Part shown: in pieces, positions 20,786 through 37,154 of the stretch
How the letters are laid out: every line of letters starts with the position of its first letter
How positions within the stretch are numbered: position 1 is the first letter of the stretch
Source: Flaccisagitta enflata
Taxonomy: Eukaryota > Chaetognatha > Sagittoidea > Aphragmophora
DNA: 64,000 nt
Reading direction: 5' to 3'
Assembly: GCA_965153355.1 (NCBI GenBank)
Contig: OZ231126.1
Location: 105,958,001-106,022,000, forward strand
Made by a program: the position numbers and the translations under genes
The notes under the pieces: model-generated
Database searches by the model: none
What the model was told of the DNA's origin: nothing
The model's input: only the letters and a program-made list of their open reading frames with translations

Positions 20786-21425
20786 AACTAACCAAAAATA
20801 AACCAAAAAGACAAAGCCAATGAAAATGATGAAAATAGTAAAAATATTAAATGACAAAATGACCAAAGATGACGAAGATGACCAGATGACCGATGACCAA
20901 ATTGACCCAAAAAATGACCAAAATGACCAAAATGACCAAATTGCCAAAAAATGACCAAATTGACAAAAAATGATCCAAAATGATCAAAAATGACCAAGAA
21001 TGACCAATGAAAATGACCATGACCTAAAATGACAAAAATGACAAAAAATAATAATGACAAAATGACAAAAGACCAAAATGACCAAAATGATCAAAATACC
21101 CAAAAATGACCAAAAATGATCAAAGTATTAAAAAATGACCAAAAACAAATAAAAATAATCAAAATGATCAAAATATTAAAATATTAAAATGACCAAAATG
21201 ACTAAAAATGACCAAAAATAATAATCAAAAATAATCAAAAATGACCAAAAATGACCAAAAATGATCCAATATGACCAAAAATGACCAAAATGACCAAAAT
21301 GACCAAAATGACCAAAATGACCAAAAATGGCCAAAAATGACCAAAAATAACCAAAAATGACTAAAAGCAACCAATAATTCCCAAAAACAACAAAAAAATG
21401 ACTCAAAATAACTCCAGACGACCCA
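20786..21425. repeat. Minisatellite, 8-10-bp unit (AAAATGACCA)
   Basis: Dense array of AAAATGACC(AAA) units immediately following the previous array. The long minus-strand Phe/Trp/Gly/His ORFs are its translation. Confidence 0.9.
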
Positions 21426-21617
21426 AAAAGACGAAAAAAGCTAAGTGTGACCGACAGACCGACAGACCGACAGACCGACAGATGGACAGAGTGGGTCATA
21501 GAGTCGAGTGCACGCGACTAAAAACGCGCTAAATGCGTGCATAAATGAAAAGTCTTGTATTGGCCATGATATAGCTCTATTTGTGTAAAGCTTTTGAAAA
21601 CATGCGATGGCCACCTT

Positions 21618-21818
21618 AACAAGGCCAGGCTCACGGCTACCCCCGAAGTCGTGTGCGGGTGGGCAGGGGCCATTTTTGGTCACCAGACCGCGTTGGGCAG
21701 AAGCGGTGAGGTCAGAGAATAAAATCATAAAAAAAAGTAAAGTGTGACCGACCAACCAACCAACCAACCGACCGATGGACAAAGCGGGTTGTAGAGTCGC
21801 GTGCACGCGACTAAAAAT
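21618..21818 (+). repeat. Dispersed palindrome-ended repeat, representative copy
   Basis: Typical copy of about 200 bp. The left part is AAGGCCAGGCTCACGGCTAC then AGTCGTGTGCGGGTGGGCAG; the middle is a GACCGACCAACCAAC tract. The right end is GGTTGTAGAGTCGCGTG then CACGCGACTAAAAA, whose core GTCGCGTGCACGCGAC is a perfect 16-base palindrome. Other copies or pieces: forward 5980, 11835, 12898, 17632, 19200, 21435, 31213, 54725, 54905, 59580, 60628, 60757, 60848 and 61000; reverse 3712, 6755, 14030, 18058, 18305, 22414, 22795, 22908 and 52695. No coding capacity; probably a MITE- or SINE-like element of unassigned class. Confidence 0.75.
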
Positions 21819-21884
21819 CAAGTTTTTTTATACCTTACAAAATGCCGCTTTATTTCTATATCTAACAAGAATTGAATCTAACAT

Positions 21885-22001
21885 TTCTTCTTTCTTTCAT
21901 TTCTTCTTCCCTTCTTTCCTTCCTTCCTTTTTTCCTTCTCGCCGTCTTTCTTTCTTTCTTCCTTTCTTCCTTCCTTCCTTCCTTCCTTCCTTTCTTTTTT
22001 T

Positions 22002-22090
<89 letters not shown>

Positions 22091-22300
22091 TTTCTCCTTT
22101 CTTTCATCTTTCTTCTTTCTTCTTTCTTTCTTTCTTCTTTCTCTCTTCTTTCTCTCTTTCTTCTTTCTCTCTTCTTTCTCTCTTCTTTCTCTCTTTTTTT
22201 CTTTCTTTCTTTCTTTCTTTCATTCTTTCTTTCTTTCTTTCTTTTTCAATTTTTTTTCTTTTTTTTTTCATGTCTTTTCATCTTTTTCTTCTTCTTTTTC
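21885..22300. repeat. (CTTT)n / polypyrimidine tract
   Basis: Over 400 bp of CTTT, CTTC and TTTCTCTC units. The Phe/Leu/Ser-rich ORFs are artefacts. Confidence 0.95.
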
Positions 22301-22413
22301 CCTTTTGGGCAGCGGCCGAAGACAGTCTGTAAACACAGGGGACTTTCGTTTGGTGCGTCCATTCAATCATTAGTTTGTCTGTTTGTCCCCCCCCCCGACC
22401 TGTTTCCTGTTTT

Positions 22414-22612
22414 TAGTCGCATGCTACACAACTCTACACCCTGCTTTGTCGGTTCGTCCGACAGTCCGTTGGTCCCTTAGTCTGTTACACTTTACCTTTT
22501 TCTTTTTTTATGCGGTCTTTTGACGCACTGCTCCTGCCCGAAGGATCAAGTGACCTCAAATATGGCCCCTGCCCACCCGCACGCGACTGGGGTAGCCTTG
22601 TATCCGGCCTGG
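22414..22612 (-). repeat. Dispersed palindrome-ended repeat, reverse copy
   Basis: TTTTTAGTCGCATGCTACAC at the left to CCCCTGCCCACCCGCACGCG and GGGTAGCCTTGTATCCGGCC at the right. Smaller reverse pieces follow at 22795-22850 and 22908-22950. Confidence 0.75.
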
Positions 22613-22949
22613 TTTCTCTTCATTTTCTGAAGTTCATGCAAGGGCCTCCTGACCCCTCTGAGGCCCAGGCCCCCATAATTTTTATAGGGTGTATAGGCCT
22701 CTACAGGCCTCTGCTGCTCTCACTCTACTTCTACAGCTGATCACTCCAAGCAGGGCATTGGATACCGCTGACCATATGCAATCATTGGATGACTTGTTTA
22801 TTGCTGCCCCTGCCCACCAGCACACAATTAGGTAACCATGTCTCTGGCCTTATTCTTAAGCAAAATCAGGATTTATTGCTTTCCTCCTCTTGAGTATGCT
22901 AGTGGTTTTCAGTCGCGTGCTACGCGACTCTACACCCCGGTCCATCCAT

Positions 22950-23785
22950 CCAGCAATGGAAAAAAGTCAATATCAGACTGATCTCACAAAAGGGAGGGCG
23001 GGATTGCCAGGGTAGTGCTGACAGCAACAAAATCAGGATCAACCTTCAGAGTTTGAGATAAAAGATAACAATGAGATGATCATCAGACCAGATCTCATGA
23101 AGGTGAGATGAGTTTATTTAAATCAGGTTAATAACAATGATGAGTGAGAGTTATGACGATGTGAAGAATCAGTATCAGGCAGATCTCCTGAAGAGTGGGA
23201 TTGGAAGTGTGATAATATCGGGATCAGCGCTGTTCAACTGGAAGATGAGCGAGCCAACAATGAAGAATAAATATGATTCTGACTATATAGAACCGGGATA
23301 TGAGTCAGCTGACAACGTATCTCAGTCAGATCAACATGATATGATGAGAACAAGAGTGCAGCGTGACGAGAACAATATCAGTTGATCTGAGTGATGAGGC
23401 GAGTGTAATCTTAACTCAATCAGTTATTCAAAGATGAAGATTTCTTATGAAAGGTCGATTTTATCAATTATCGAACAAACAAAGCTGGGATATGAAGATT
23501 TGTGCAGAAGCGATAAAGACTCAATATGACTGTGAGTGGGAGTGAAGAGGGTACAACGACAGACAAAAAGTCAGTAATACTTTAATCTGTATAAAAAGAG
23601 CAGTTAGCAGAGGGAGTTACAACAATAACAATCAGATCAACCAAGTCTCGCCACCACGTCTCTCCTCGTCTCCCCGTAAAAATAACACAAGTGATCTTTT
23701 TTTTTAATCTCATGATTTTTCCATAAACTCACTCTAAATTTTCATGTTACATTTAATACAATGTGTATCAAATAGTACAGTTGCG
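22950..23785. other. Non-coding region with loosely repeated CAGATCTC / GATGAGA words
   Basis: Short words such as CAGATCTC, AGATGAG and TCAGATCAAC recur irregularly. An 82-codon ORF (23137-23385) reads across them, but its composition follows the repeated words and it has no recognised domain. No supported gene. Confidence 0.4.
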
Positions 23786-23787
23786 TA

Positions 23788-23973
23788 TCATTCAGTACAG
23801 TACAGTGACAATGACAGAGGACATGATTTGAGCTTGGCTGGACACTTCTTTTCTCTACACTTGAAATATGAACGATCATGAGGGCCTTGTGGTCCACGAT
23901 TATGCATAAATTGGAAACCGAGGTGAAGTATTTGAACCTTTCCTTTGTCGGAGTAGATCTTTTTAGATTCCAT
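23788..23973 (-). pseudogene. FLYWCH-type zinc finger fragment
   Basis: A 61-codon minus-strand frame reads KGKVQILHLGFQFMHNR then SYFKCREKKCPAKLKS. This fits the FLYWCH finger pattern: a 'G..L...G..F' beta strand, then 'Y(F/W)xC....CxA(R/K)L'. FLYWCH domains occur in chromatin proteins and at the N-terminus of some MULE transposases. The frame ends 12 residues after the finger and no more of a gene is visible around it, so it is a fragment or one exon. Confidence 0.5.
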
Positions 23974-24125
23974 TTTGTCATGTTCTGATGAACGCTCTGA
24001 TAGTTTATTTGTTTTTTTTTCTTTTGTATCTTTTAGGTTTTATTTTTTGTTGTTGTTGCTTGGATTGAGACAAAATATTGAAGGAAACTAGTTTTTCACA
24101 GGGCATAGTTTTTTTCTTCGATGTA

Positions 24126-24560
24126 CAGAACAAGTAGAGAAGAAGAATGGGATTTATTGGAAGGACCAAAAGGACGATTTGGATGGGGTCACCATCCCTA
24201 CACCCTACTTACATCAATTTTCACGATTTAAGACAAATAGACATAATGCAGTTCGATCCGTTTTAAATGGATCCATGTAAGTGCATATTTTTCTTTTCTT
24301 TTTTTCCGTTTGTTCAGCAATCATTTATTAATAACAGGAAGAGCATGGTTGTTAGTTTTTTTTAAAAAACAAGTAGAATGACAGTTTTACGAGAGTAATA
24401 AACACGAAAGAGGTTGCCTGGACTCGAGTCAATCAGATCGAGAAAAGACGTGAGTCTCGCATCAATAACAAGTGGTCATTTAGAGACAATGTGAAAACAC
24501 GATGGATTGAAGTCAATTGGGATGATGCTGAGACAACGATGACAACGACGATGACATCAA
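24126..24560 (+). other. Possible short exons, unassigned
   Basis: An ATG frame at 24121 (EEEWDLLEGPKGRFGWG) and a second stretch around 24400-24540 (TKEVAWTRVNQIEKRRES) have protein-like composition. Clear splice borders linking them were not found. They could be 5' exons of the zinc-binding gene further right, or chance ORFs. Confidence 0.25.
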
Positions 24561-24564
24561 TGAC

Positions 24565-24600
<36 letters not shown>

Positions 24601-24836
24601 AGAAAGAAAAGAAAAGATAAAGATAAAGATAAAGAAAAGAAAAGAAAAGAAAAGAAAAAAAGATAAGAAAAAAAAAGAAAAAGAAAAGAAAAGATAAAGA
24701 AAAAAAGAAAAGAAAAGAAAAAGATAAAGAAAAAAGAAAAGAAAAGAAAAGATAAAGAAAAAAAAGAAAAGAAAAAGAAAAAGAAAGATCGAAAGATAGA
24801 GAGTTAGAAAGAAAGAAAAAAAGAAAGAAAGAAGAC
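24565..24836. repeat. Purine tract (GA)n and (AAAGA)n
   Basis: Simple-sequence purine run on the + strand; Lys/Glu-rich ORFs are artefacts. Confidence 0.95.
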
Positions 24837-24882
24837 TTTGAGGGTAGTCTGGGATGTAAGGATCATAACCCTTACATAATCC
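24833..24882 (+). repeat. 50-bp duplicated word, also at 26060-26106
   Basis: GACTTTGAGGGTAGTCTGGG and ATGTAAGGATCATAACCC occur here and again at 26060-26106. A second duplicated word, GTTCAGGATCGCTAATTAAT, is at 25204 and 26114. Together they indicate a local duplication, followed by expansion of the sequence between. Confidence 0.8.
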
Positions 24883-24935
24883 AATGTCCGTCACATCCAA
24901 AAGTGATACCTGCCCTTAAGCTACTTGACTATGAC

Positions 24936-24937
<2 letters not shown>

Positions 24938-25016
<79 letters not shown>
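24938..25016. repeat. (CT)n microsatellite
   Basis: About 39 uninterrupted CT dinucleotides. Confidence 0.97.
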
Positions 25017-25018
<2 letters not shown>

Positions 25019-25084
25019 CTCGCTCGCTTCTCTCTCTCTCCGTTGCTTCTGCCACGCCACTTGTTTTTTTCCTTCTTGAAAACA

Positions 25085-25215
25085 AGGTCGCTAGTATGTA
25101 CCGTCGCTAGTGTATGGGTATTGCTAGTATGTACCGTCGCTAGTGTATGGATGTTGCTAGTATGGGTGTCGCTAGTATGGGTTTTGCTAGTATGGAAGTC
25201 GCTAGTTCAGGATCG
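25085..25215. repeat. Tandem GTCGCTAGTATGG-type repeat
   Basis: About seven units built on TCGCTAGTATG with variable spacers. Confidence 0.8.
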
Positions 25216-25684
25216 CTAATTAATGGGAACCCCCTTCTAGACCAGTCTTTGCAGACCACAAATAAGACTTGAATAAGCCTTGATAGTGTCAAGCCATGAA
25301 AAGCCATCTCAAGTGCCTCATAAATTGACTCAGGCTAGATAAAGCAAAGTCCCCCTGTAATCGATGGATGTCAAGAGAATTAATCTCTATTAGAATTGTT
25401 GAGATGCCAAAAAGGGCCCACAATTCATACACTGGGTGCACATGTTCTAAGCTGCAAGCCTGAGTGAAGTGAATTTTATCTACTTTTGGGTAGCGACCTC
25501 AAAGAGGGCACTGACCTATACATTCACACTTTGGGGAATTTTCTCTTCTTCTTACATCTTCTCCCCCTTCTGCTCTTATGTCTCTCCCCCCATTTTTGGA
25601 AGCGGCCCCAAAGGGGTCCATGACCTTTGCTTTCACACATATGGAGAATTTTCTTCTCCTCCTCCTCCTCCATCGCCCCCCTTT

Positions 25685-25985
25685 GAATCCCAGTCTGGAG
25701 GCCAAAATTTGAGTCTCGAGGGCCCAATCCCAGTCTTTGAGACCCCAATCCCAGTCTTGAGGCCTTAATTCTAGCTTAAAGGCCCAAATCCTAGCCTGGA
25801 GGCCAGGATACCAGCCTTGTGGGTGGGATCTGGGCCTCTTGACTGGGATTTGGCCCTTGAGGTTGAGATTTGGACCTCAATGCTGGTATCTGGGCCTTCA
25901 GGCTATGATTTGTGCCTTGAGGCTAGAATTTTTGCCTCAAGACTGGGATTGGGGTATCAAGACCGGGATTTGAGGGGAGAAATGG
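25685..25985. repeat. About 24-bp minisatellite (GAGGCC...AATCCCAGTCT)
   Basis: Around a dozen degenerate units of GAGGCCNNAATCCCAGTCTT, whose strand sense inverts midway (GGGATTTGGGCCTTGAGG from about 25830). The short ORFs across it are not genes. Confidence 0.8.
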
Positions 25986-26162
25986 AGAAGGAGGAGGAGG
26001 AGAAAATTCTATTTATGAAATGTGCAATGAAAAGTATCTTACAAAAAACGAAAGAAAGAAGACTTTGAGGGTAGTCTGGGATGTAAGGATCATAACCCTT
26101 ACATAGTAGTAGTAGTTCAGGATCGCTAATTAATGGGAACCCCATTTTTTCTTTAAATATAG

Positions 26163-27336
26163 TCCAAAAAGAAGCGAGAGTCTTAGTAGCTTTGCCGAGA
26201 GAAATGGCAAACACTTTAAAAAATTCAGTAAAAGAGAAATAAACGCTTTTAAGAAACTGCTTTATTCAAACAGCGCTGAAAAAGAAGAAGCTTTAACAAA
26301 ATCTAGCAGTTATATCCCAACTGCAAACTGCAATCTTTGTCCAAGTCTGGCCAAACCGATCAAAACAGCAGAATCAAAGAAAAAAAAAGAAAAAAAAAAA
26401 ACAAGTACCAATTTGCCACAGAATGGGCTGCTAAAATATCCATCCAGAAAATATCACCAATTTGGGATGTGGAAGGCGTAAAACGACATTGGGAGGCGTG
26501 TCATGGCCCAAACGCTATAACACACGGGTTAGTTTCACTTTCACTTTCACTTTTCTACACTTTCACTTTTCTTTTACATTGTTCCTAACATTTGACACAT
26601 TCACACTTGCATTCATTTTCACAGCGTGCATACCATGATACTCTCCTGTTCAATTTGCACACGGTCCGGAGATCTTTATCATAGCATGTCCTGCTGTTTA
26701 CCGTGTGGGAGATTACACTACTTTCTGTAAGTATAACTACATGAACGAATAAACTAAGTCAACGGACAGACAAAAATGTATACAAAGCTGTCAAATCCTC
26801 TGTCTCTCTTTCAATCGGATCGCTCCTCTCGCTCTCTCGCTCTCTCGCTCTCTCGCTCTCTCGCTCTCTCGCTCTCTCGCTCTCGCACTCTCTCGCTCTC
26901 GCTCTCGCTCTCTTTCGCTCTCTCTCTCTCTACTTAGTGAACACCGTCTCAAAAAAAAAACCAGTGACATACCCATCACTTTGTGAACACCATCTCAAAA
27001 CCAGTGACATACTCATCACTTTGTGAATGACATTCTGTCAGACCAGTGATATTTATATTTTATTTTCATTTTTTTTTTCAGCTATCATCATGAAGATATT
27101 TTTCTTCAGATGTATAAAAAAATAAAAATAAGCTCGCTTGAACGCGTCGATTCACCAGAGAATTCTAAGGCCTTGGAAAACTTTTTTATTGTTAGATGCT
27201 GCTTATGCGGCGATATCATGCCAAACAAGTAAGCCTTTTGTCCATCTGTCCGTTTTTTTTTTTTTTTTTTTTTTTTTTTTTCACTTTATCTTATTTTTTT
27301 TTTTTTTTTTTTTTTCTACTTTTCAGTCGGGCTTAA
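26163..27336 (+). CDS. Spliced Cys/His zinc-binding protein
   Basis: Exons 26163-26527, 26625-26726, 27082-27228 and a short last exon 27327-27336; reading through the last donor would give almost the same end. Introns are GT-AG and phases agree. Visible zinc ligands: CNLCPS ... VKRHWEACHG in exon 1, CSICTRSGDLYHSMSCC and CLPCGRLHYF in exon 2, and RCCLCGDIMP in exon 3. Spacing suggests a C2HC finger followed by a RING/treble-clef-like domain, as in ubiquitin ligases or chromatin readers, but no exact family is recognised. The 5' end is open at an acceptor (26161-26162), so upstream exons exist. It heads the + strand cluster that contains PolB-2. Confidence 0.5.
26815..27050. repeat. (TCTCGC)n tract plus GTGACATACTC minisatellite
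   Basis: A TCTCGC run is followed by units of CCAGTGACATACTCATCAC / TTTGTGAACACC. It lies inside the third intron of the zinc-binding gene. The same pair, (CT)n then this minisatellite, recurs at 33565-33845 in a PolB-2 intron. Confidence 0.85.
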
Positions 27337-27525
27337 TCATTTCATGAGACTATATGCGCATCGAAACAACTGGTGGGCTCCCATTATTTTACTTTGCCTT
27401 TGCAACGAGATTTGTATCAAACAGAATTTCTCAAGAAGCAGAGAGAAGAAAGAGATAAATCAAGTTTAATCCAAGCATGTAGAAAGTACCTGTTGAAAAC
27501 CAACTCTGAAGAATCAGAAATTTGC

Positions 27526-28102
27526 ATGGGATTGAATGCTAACATAGATGAGAATAAAGATGATGAAAACCGTTCATTTAATGAAATCCTGACTGAGATC
27601 TCCAAAGGCTTAATTAGTAAGAGAACAGATAACAAAACAAAGAAAAAAAAAGAGACAAAAAAAGAACAAAAAACAAAGGAACAACCTAAGAATAGAAAAT
27701 CCAATCTCAATACCAAGAAACCATCAGATCAAGATAACAACACTAGCGAAATTATTCCTAAACACCAAATTAACTCTGATCCTGACGCCAACGAGAAAAA
27801 AGAAATGTCAAAGAATCATGATGACAATGATGATGATGATGATAGCAGTGATAGCAACGATCATGGAGATCGTGAAAATGATGATGATGATAATGAGGAC
27901 AGTAATGACGACAATGATGATGAGGACGGCAATGATGATGATGATGATGATAATGAGGACGGCAATGATGATGATGATGATGATGATAATAATGAGGACG
28001 GAGATGATGATGATGATGATGAGGATGGCGATAATGATGATGATGATGATAATGATGATGATGATGAAAGTCAAAAGGATGATGATGATGATGATGATGA
28101 TA

Positions 28103-28137
<35 letters not shown>

Positions 28138-28147
28138 AGTGAAAAAA

Positions 28148-28179
<32 letters not shown>

Positions 28180-28443
28180 AGTCAAAAAGATGATAATGAT
28201 GATGATGATGATAATGATGATGATGATAATGATGATGATGATGATGATGATGATAACCCACGTCATCGCCGTCGCAATAGTAATGATAATATCAAAGATA
28301 AACGTAAAAAAATAAAGAAACAACAAGAGATGACATTATCATCCGCTAAAACCTGTAAAAAGAGAAAACTTCCTGCAGTAGATAAAAATAGTAAAAAAAA
28401 AGTGAGATTTGTAAAAAATTCTACCAAAAAAAAAAGAAAATGA
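27526..28443 (+). CDS. Asp-rich acidic nuclear-type protein
   Basis: Open frame from at least 27337; first ATG 27526 gives about 305 residues. Residues about 1-95 are Lys/Glu-rich; about 100-240 are nearly all Asp with Glu, Asn and Ser (DDDDD runs, one NEDGNDDD-like periodicity). The last 50 residues are basic (RHRRRN, KKRKLPA, NSTKKKRK), resembling nuclear localisation signals. Acidic-basic bipartite proteins often bind histones or other basic proteins. Much of the acidic region is a (GAT)n expansion, so its length may be unstable. It lies 225 bases upstream of PolB-2. A spliced 5' exon is possible because the frame is open upstream of the ATG. Confidence 0.5.
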
Positions 28444-28540
28444 TATTGTAAAAAAAAATGTAAAAATTTTTATAGTGTTTTATTTTAATTTTTTTAAAAA
28501 ACTTATAAAAAAAAAAAAAAAAAAACCCTGTATTTTATAG

Positions 28541-28600
28541 TGATCCCCTAATGCAAAACCTTCTGAAACTTAGTGTTCCCACAACGCGATCCTACTATCC
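28541..28600 (+). repeat. 60-bp sequence repeated at 36351-36410
   Basis: TAATGCAAAACC ... AACTTAGTGTTCCCACAACG and CGATCCTA occur here in the acidic/PolB-2 spacer. They occur again with few changes at 36351-36410 inside the last gene of the cluster. Confidence 0.8.
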
Positions 28601-28667
28601 CTTAACTTTAACAAAAAAAATATATCAGCATAATAGAAATCTAACTTTTTTGCTTCTCAGATAAAAT

Positions 28668-35018
<6,351 letters not shown>

Positions 35019-35062
35019 TTTATTTTTTTTTTCAATTTTAGGGTTTTTTTTTTGTTTTAAAC

Positions 35063-36839
35063 ATGGAGTCTGACCATCAGCAACAATACTATCATATCCC
35101 GGAACAAGCAACTAAAAACTTTTATAAATTTCCTCTTGACGCATCTGAATGCAAATCGATAAGACTATTGTGGGATCGCTGGGTAGAATTTTGGGAACAT
35201 GGAGACTCGTCTGGGTCACATCTTGGAATCAATCTATTTAAATTATCAGAAAAATTAGCAGGAAAGAATTGGCAAGTTGATGGATTTCGTACTCATGATG
35301 GTAAATATTCATATACATTTTTTTTAACTTTTTTTTTTTTTTTTGAATTTTTTTTTTTTTTTTTTTTGAATTTTTAATTTTTTTTTTTTTTAAATTTTTT
35401 TTTTTTTTTTTTTTTTTTTTTCTCCCAGGCTTCTTAACATGGTCTGTTTCTATTGTTGAATTGGTTCAATTAATTGAATCTAAAGCATTCTCAATTCTTC
35501 AATTTTTGTCAAATTCTATTCAAGAAATAGTTGACTCTAGCCAGGATTTAGGACCAGAAACAAAAGCAAGACTCGAGGTAATTTTTTTTTTTTTTTTGAA
35601 TTTTTTTTTGATTTTCTGAATTTTTTTTATTTTTTTTTTTTTTTTTTGAATGTTTTTTTATTATTTATTTTTTTTTTAGGAATTATGCTTTGACCCTATC
35701 AGAGTGCCAAACACGGCTTTTGGAATTTCTTTACGATATGCAGGAATGTATACATTTTTTAAAGATAGACAAACTGTTATATTTTCAGAAAAAAAATAAA
35801 AATAAAATAAGATATAACTTTTTTAACAGATGCAAATACTTTAAAAGATGGTGTGACAATTCCCGCTGGCTATTATATTACACTGAAAATGATCATCGGA
35901 CCTACCAAAGCTAATGGATTTGAAATAGCTTTTGTTCCAAGCTACTTGAATAATGCTTCCACTGCAGCTGGCTTATTTTTGGGGGTAATAAAACAAAATT
36001 AACTTACTAAATTTCATTAAAATGTATAGACTTTTTTACTTAAACATTTTTTTTTATTCTAACAGTTAAAAACCTTCAATAGAATTTACCGCGCATTGTG
36101 GCTTCAATGCTCTGCTCATCGAGAAGGCTACAGAGATATAAACGCTTTAAATGCTGAAACTGGACATCTTGTGAATTCTGAAAACACTATTGAAACCACA
36201 AATGATCCTTGGGTTTTTAATGACTTGGTTAAACCCCCGCCTACAAATCCAAATTCACAAGATGAAAGAGAGATTTGTAAGGTATTTTTTTCTTTAACTT
36301 TATTAGAAAATTATAGAGATCCTTTAACAAAAAATTTATTTATATTATAGTGATCTCATAATGCAAACCTCTGAAAACTTAGTGTTCTCACAACGCGATC
36401 CTATTCTCAGGATAATATCTTTCTGCTGTATGTTCAAGAACAAATGGATTTTCATCGATCAATTTGTCAAAAAAAGGAATTGGGCTGCAAAACATGCGCC
36501 ATAGGTGATCTACCACTTATCATTTTAAGAAAACACATCCATGTCAATCAATAGACCAATCGCCTCTCTCCTCTATCCTGTATCCAATAATCTTTTTTTT
36601 TTTTTTTTTTTATCATATTATCAACAGAAAATTCTTATTGGGAAGAATTGGACAACAAAATGAGAGGAGGTTCAATATCTAAAGAATTCGAAACCATGAA
36701 TGCAGCCCAAATTTTTGATCATCTGGGATGGGAAAAACCCATTCCAAAAACAAGCGATAACTCCACTTCCGACATGGAAGCAGTGCCGACTCAGGCCACT
36801 AGATTGTTGAATAAAAAAAGAAAATTGATGGAAAATTAA
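35063..36839 (+). CDS. Unknown spliced gene downstream of PolB-2
   Basis: Probable exons: 35063-35300, 35429-35577, 35680-about 35780, 35830-35984, 36066-36281 and 36628-36839. Most borders are GT-AG with poly-T acceptors. The donor between the third and fourth exons was not resolved. Recognisable stretches are WDRWVEFWEHGDSSGSHLG, RVPNTAFGISLRYAGMYTFF, LKDGVTIPAGYYITLKM, LWLQCSAHREGYRD and FDHLGWEKPIPK, with a basic C-terminus (NKKRKLMEN). The IPAGYY and beta-rich middle could belong to a capsid-type or enzyme fold, but I do not recognise a family. It starts 45 bases after the PolB-2 stop, as in compact viral clusters. Confidence 0.45.
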
Positions 36840-37154
36840 CTTTTTCGCACTGCTTCTTCATAGTTATAACTGTCACGCTTCGCTTATCTTTAACTTATTT
36901 AATTAAACTTGCTTTTTTTGAGATAGCAAATTGCAACTTCTTACGCCTAACTATCTGCCTCTAATCAATATATATCCAATCATTCTTAACTTTCAGATTC
37001 TAAAAATTTCAGATTTAAAAAAAAAAAAATAAAAACTGGATCTTGCTCGCTCTCAGTCTCGCTCTCGCTCTCAGTCTCGCTCTCGCTCTCAATCTCGCTC
37101 TCGCTCGCTCTCGCTCGCTCTTACTCTCACTCGCCATCATCCCGCCGCACCACC

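Noticed and set aside
21775-22480. Phe/Leu/Ser-rich ORFs with apparent membrane segments
   Set aside because: They read through a (CTTT)n tract and have no independent coding signal.
27770-28326. His-rich and Ile-rich minus-strand ORFs opposite the Asp-rich gene
   Set aside because: They are shadows of the (GAT)n expansion; only the + frame continues into non-repetitive coding sequence on both sides.
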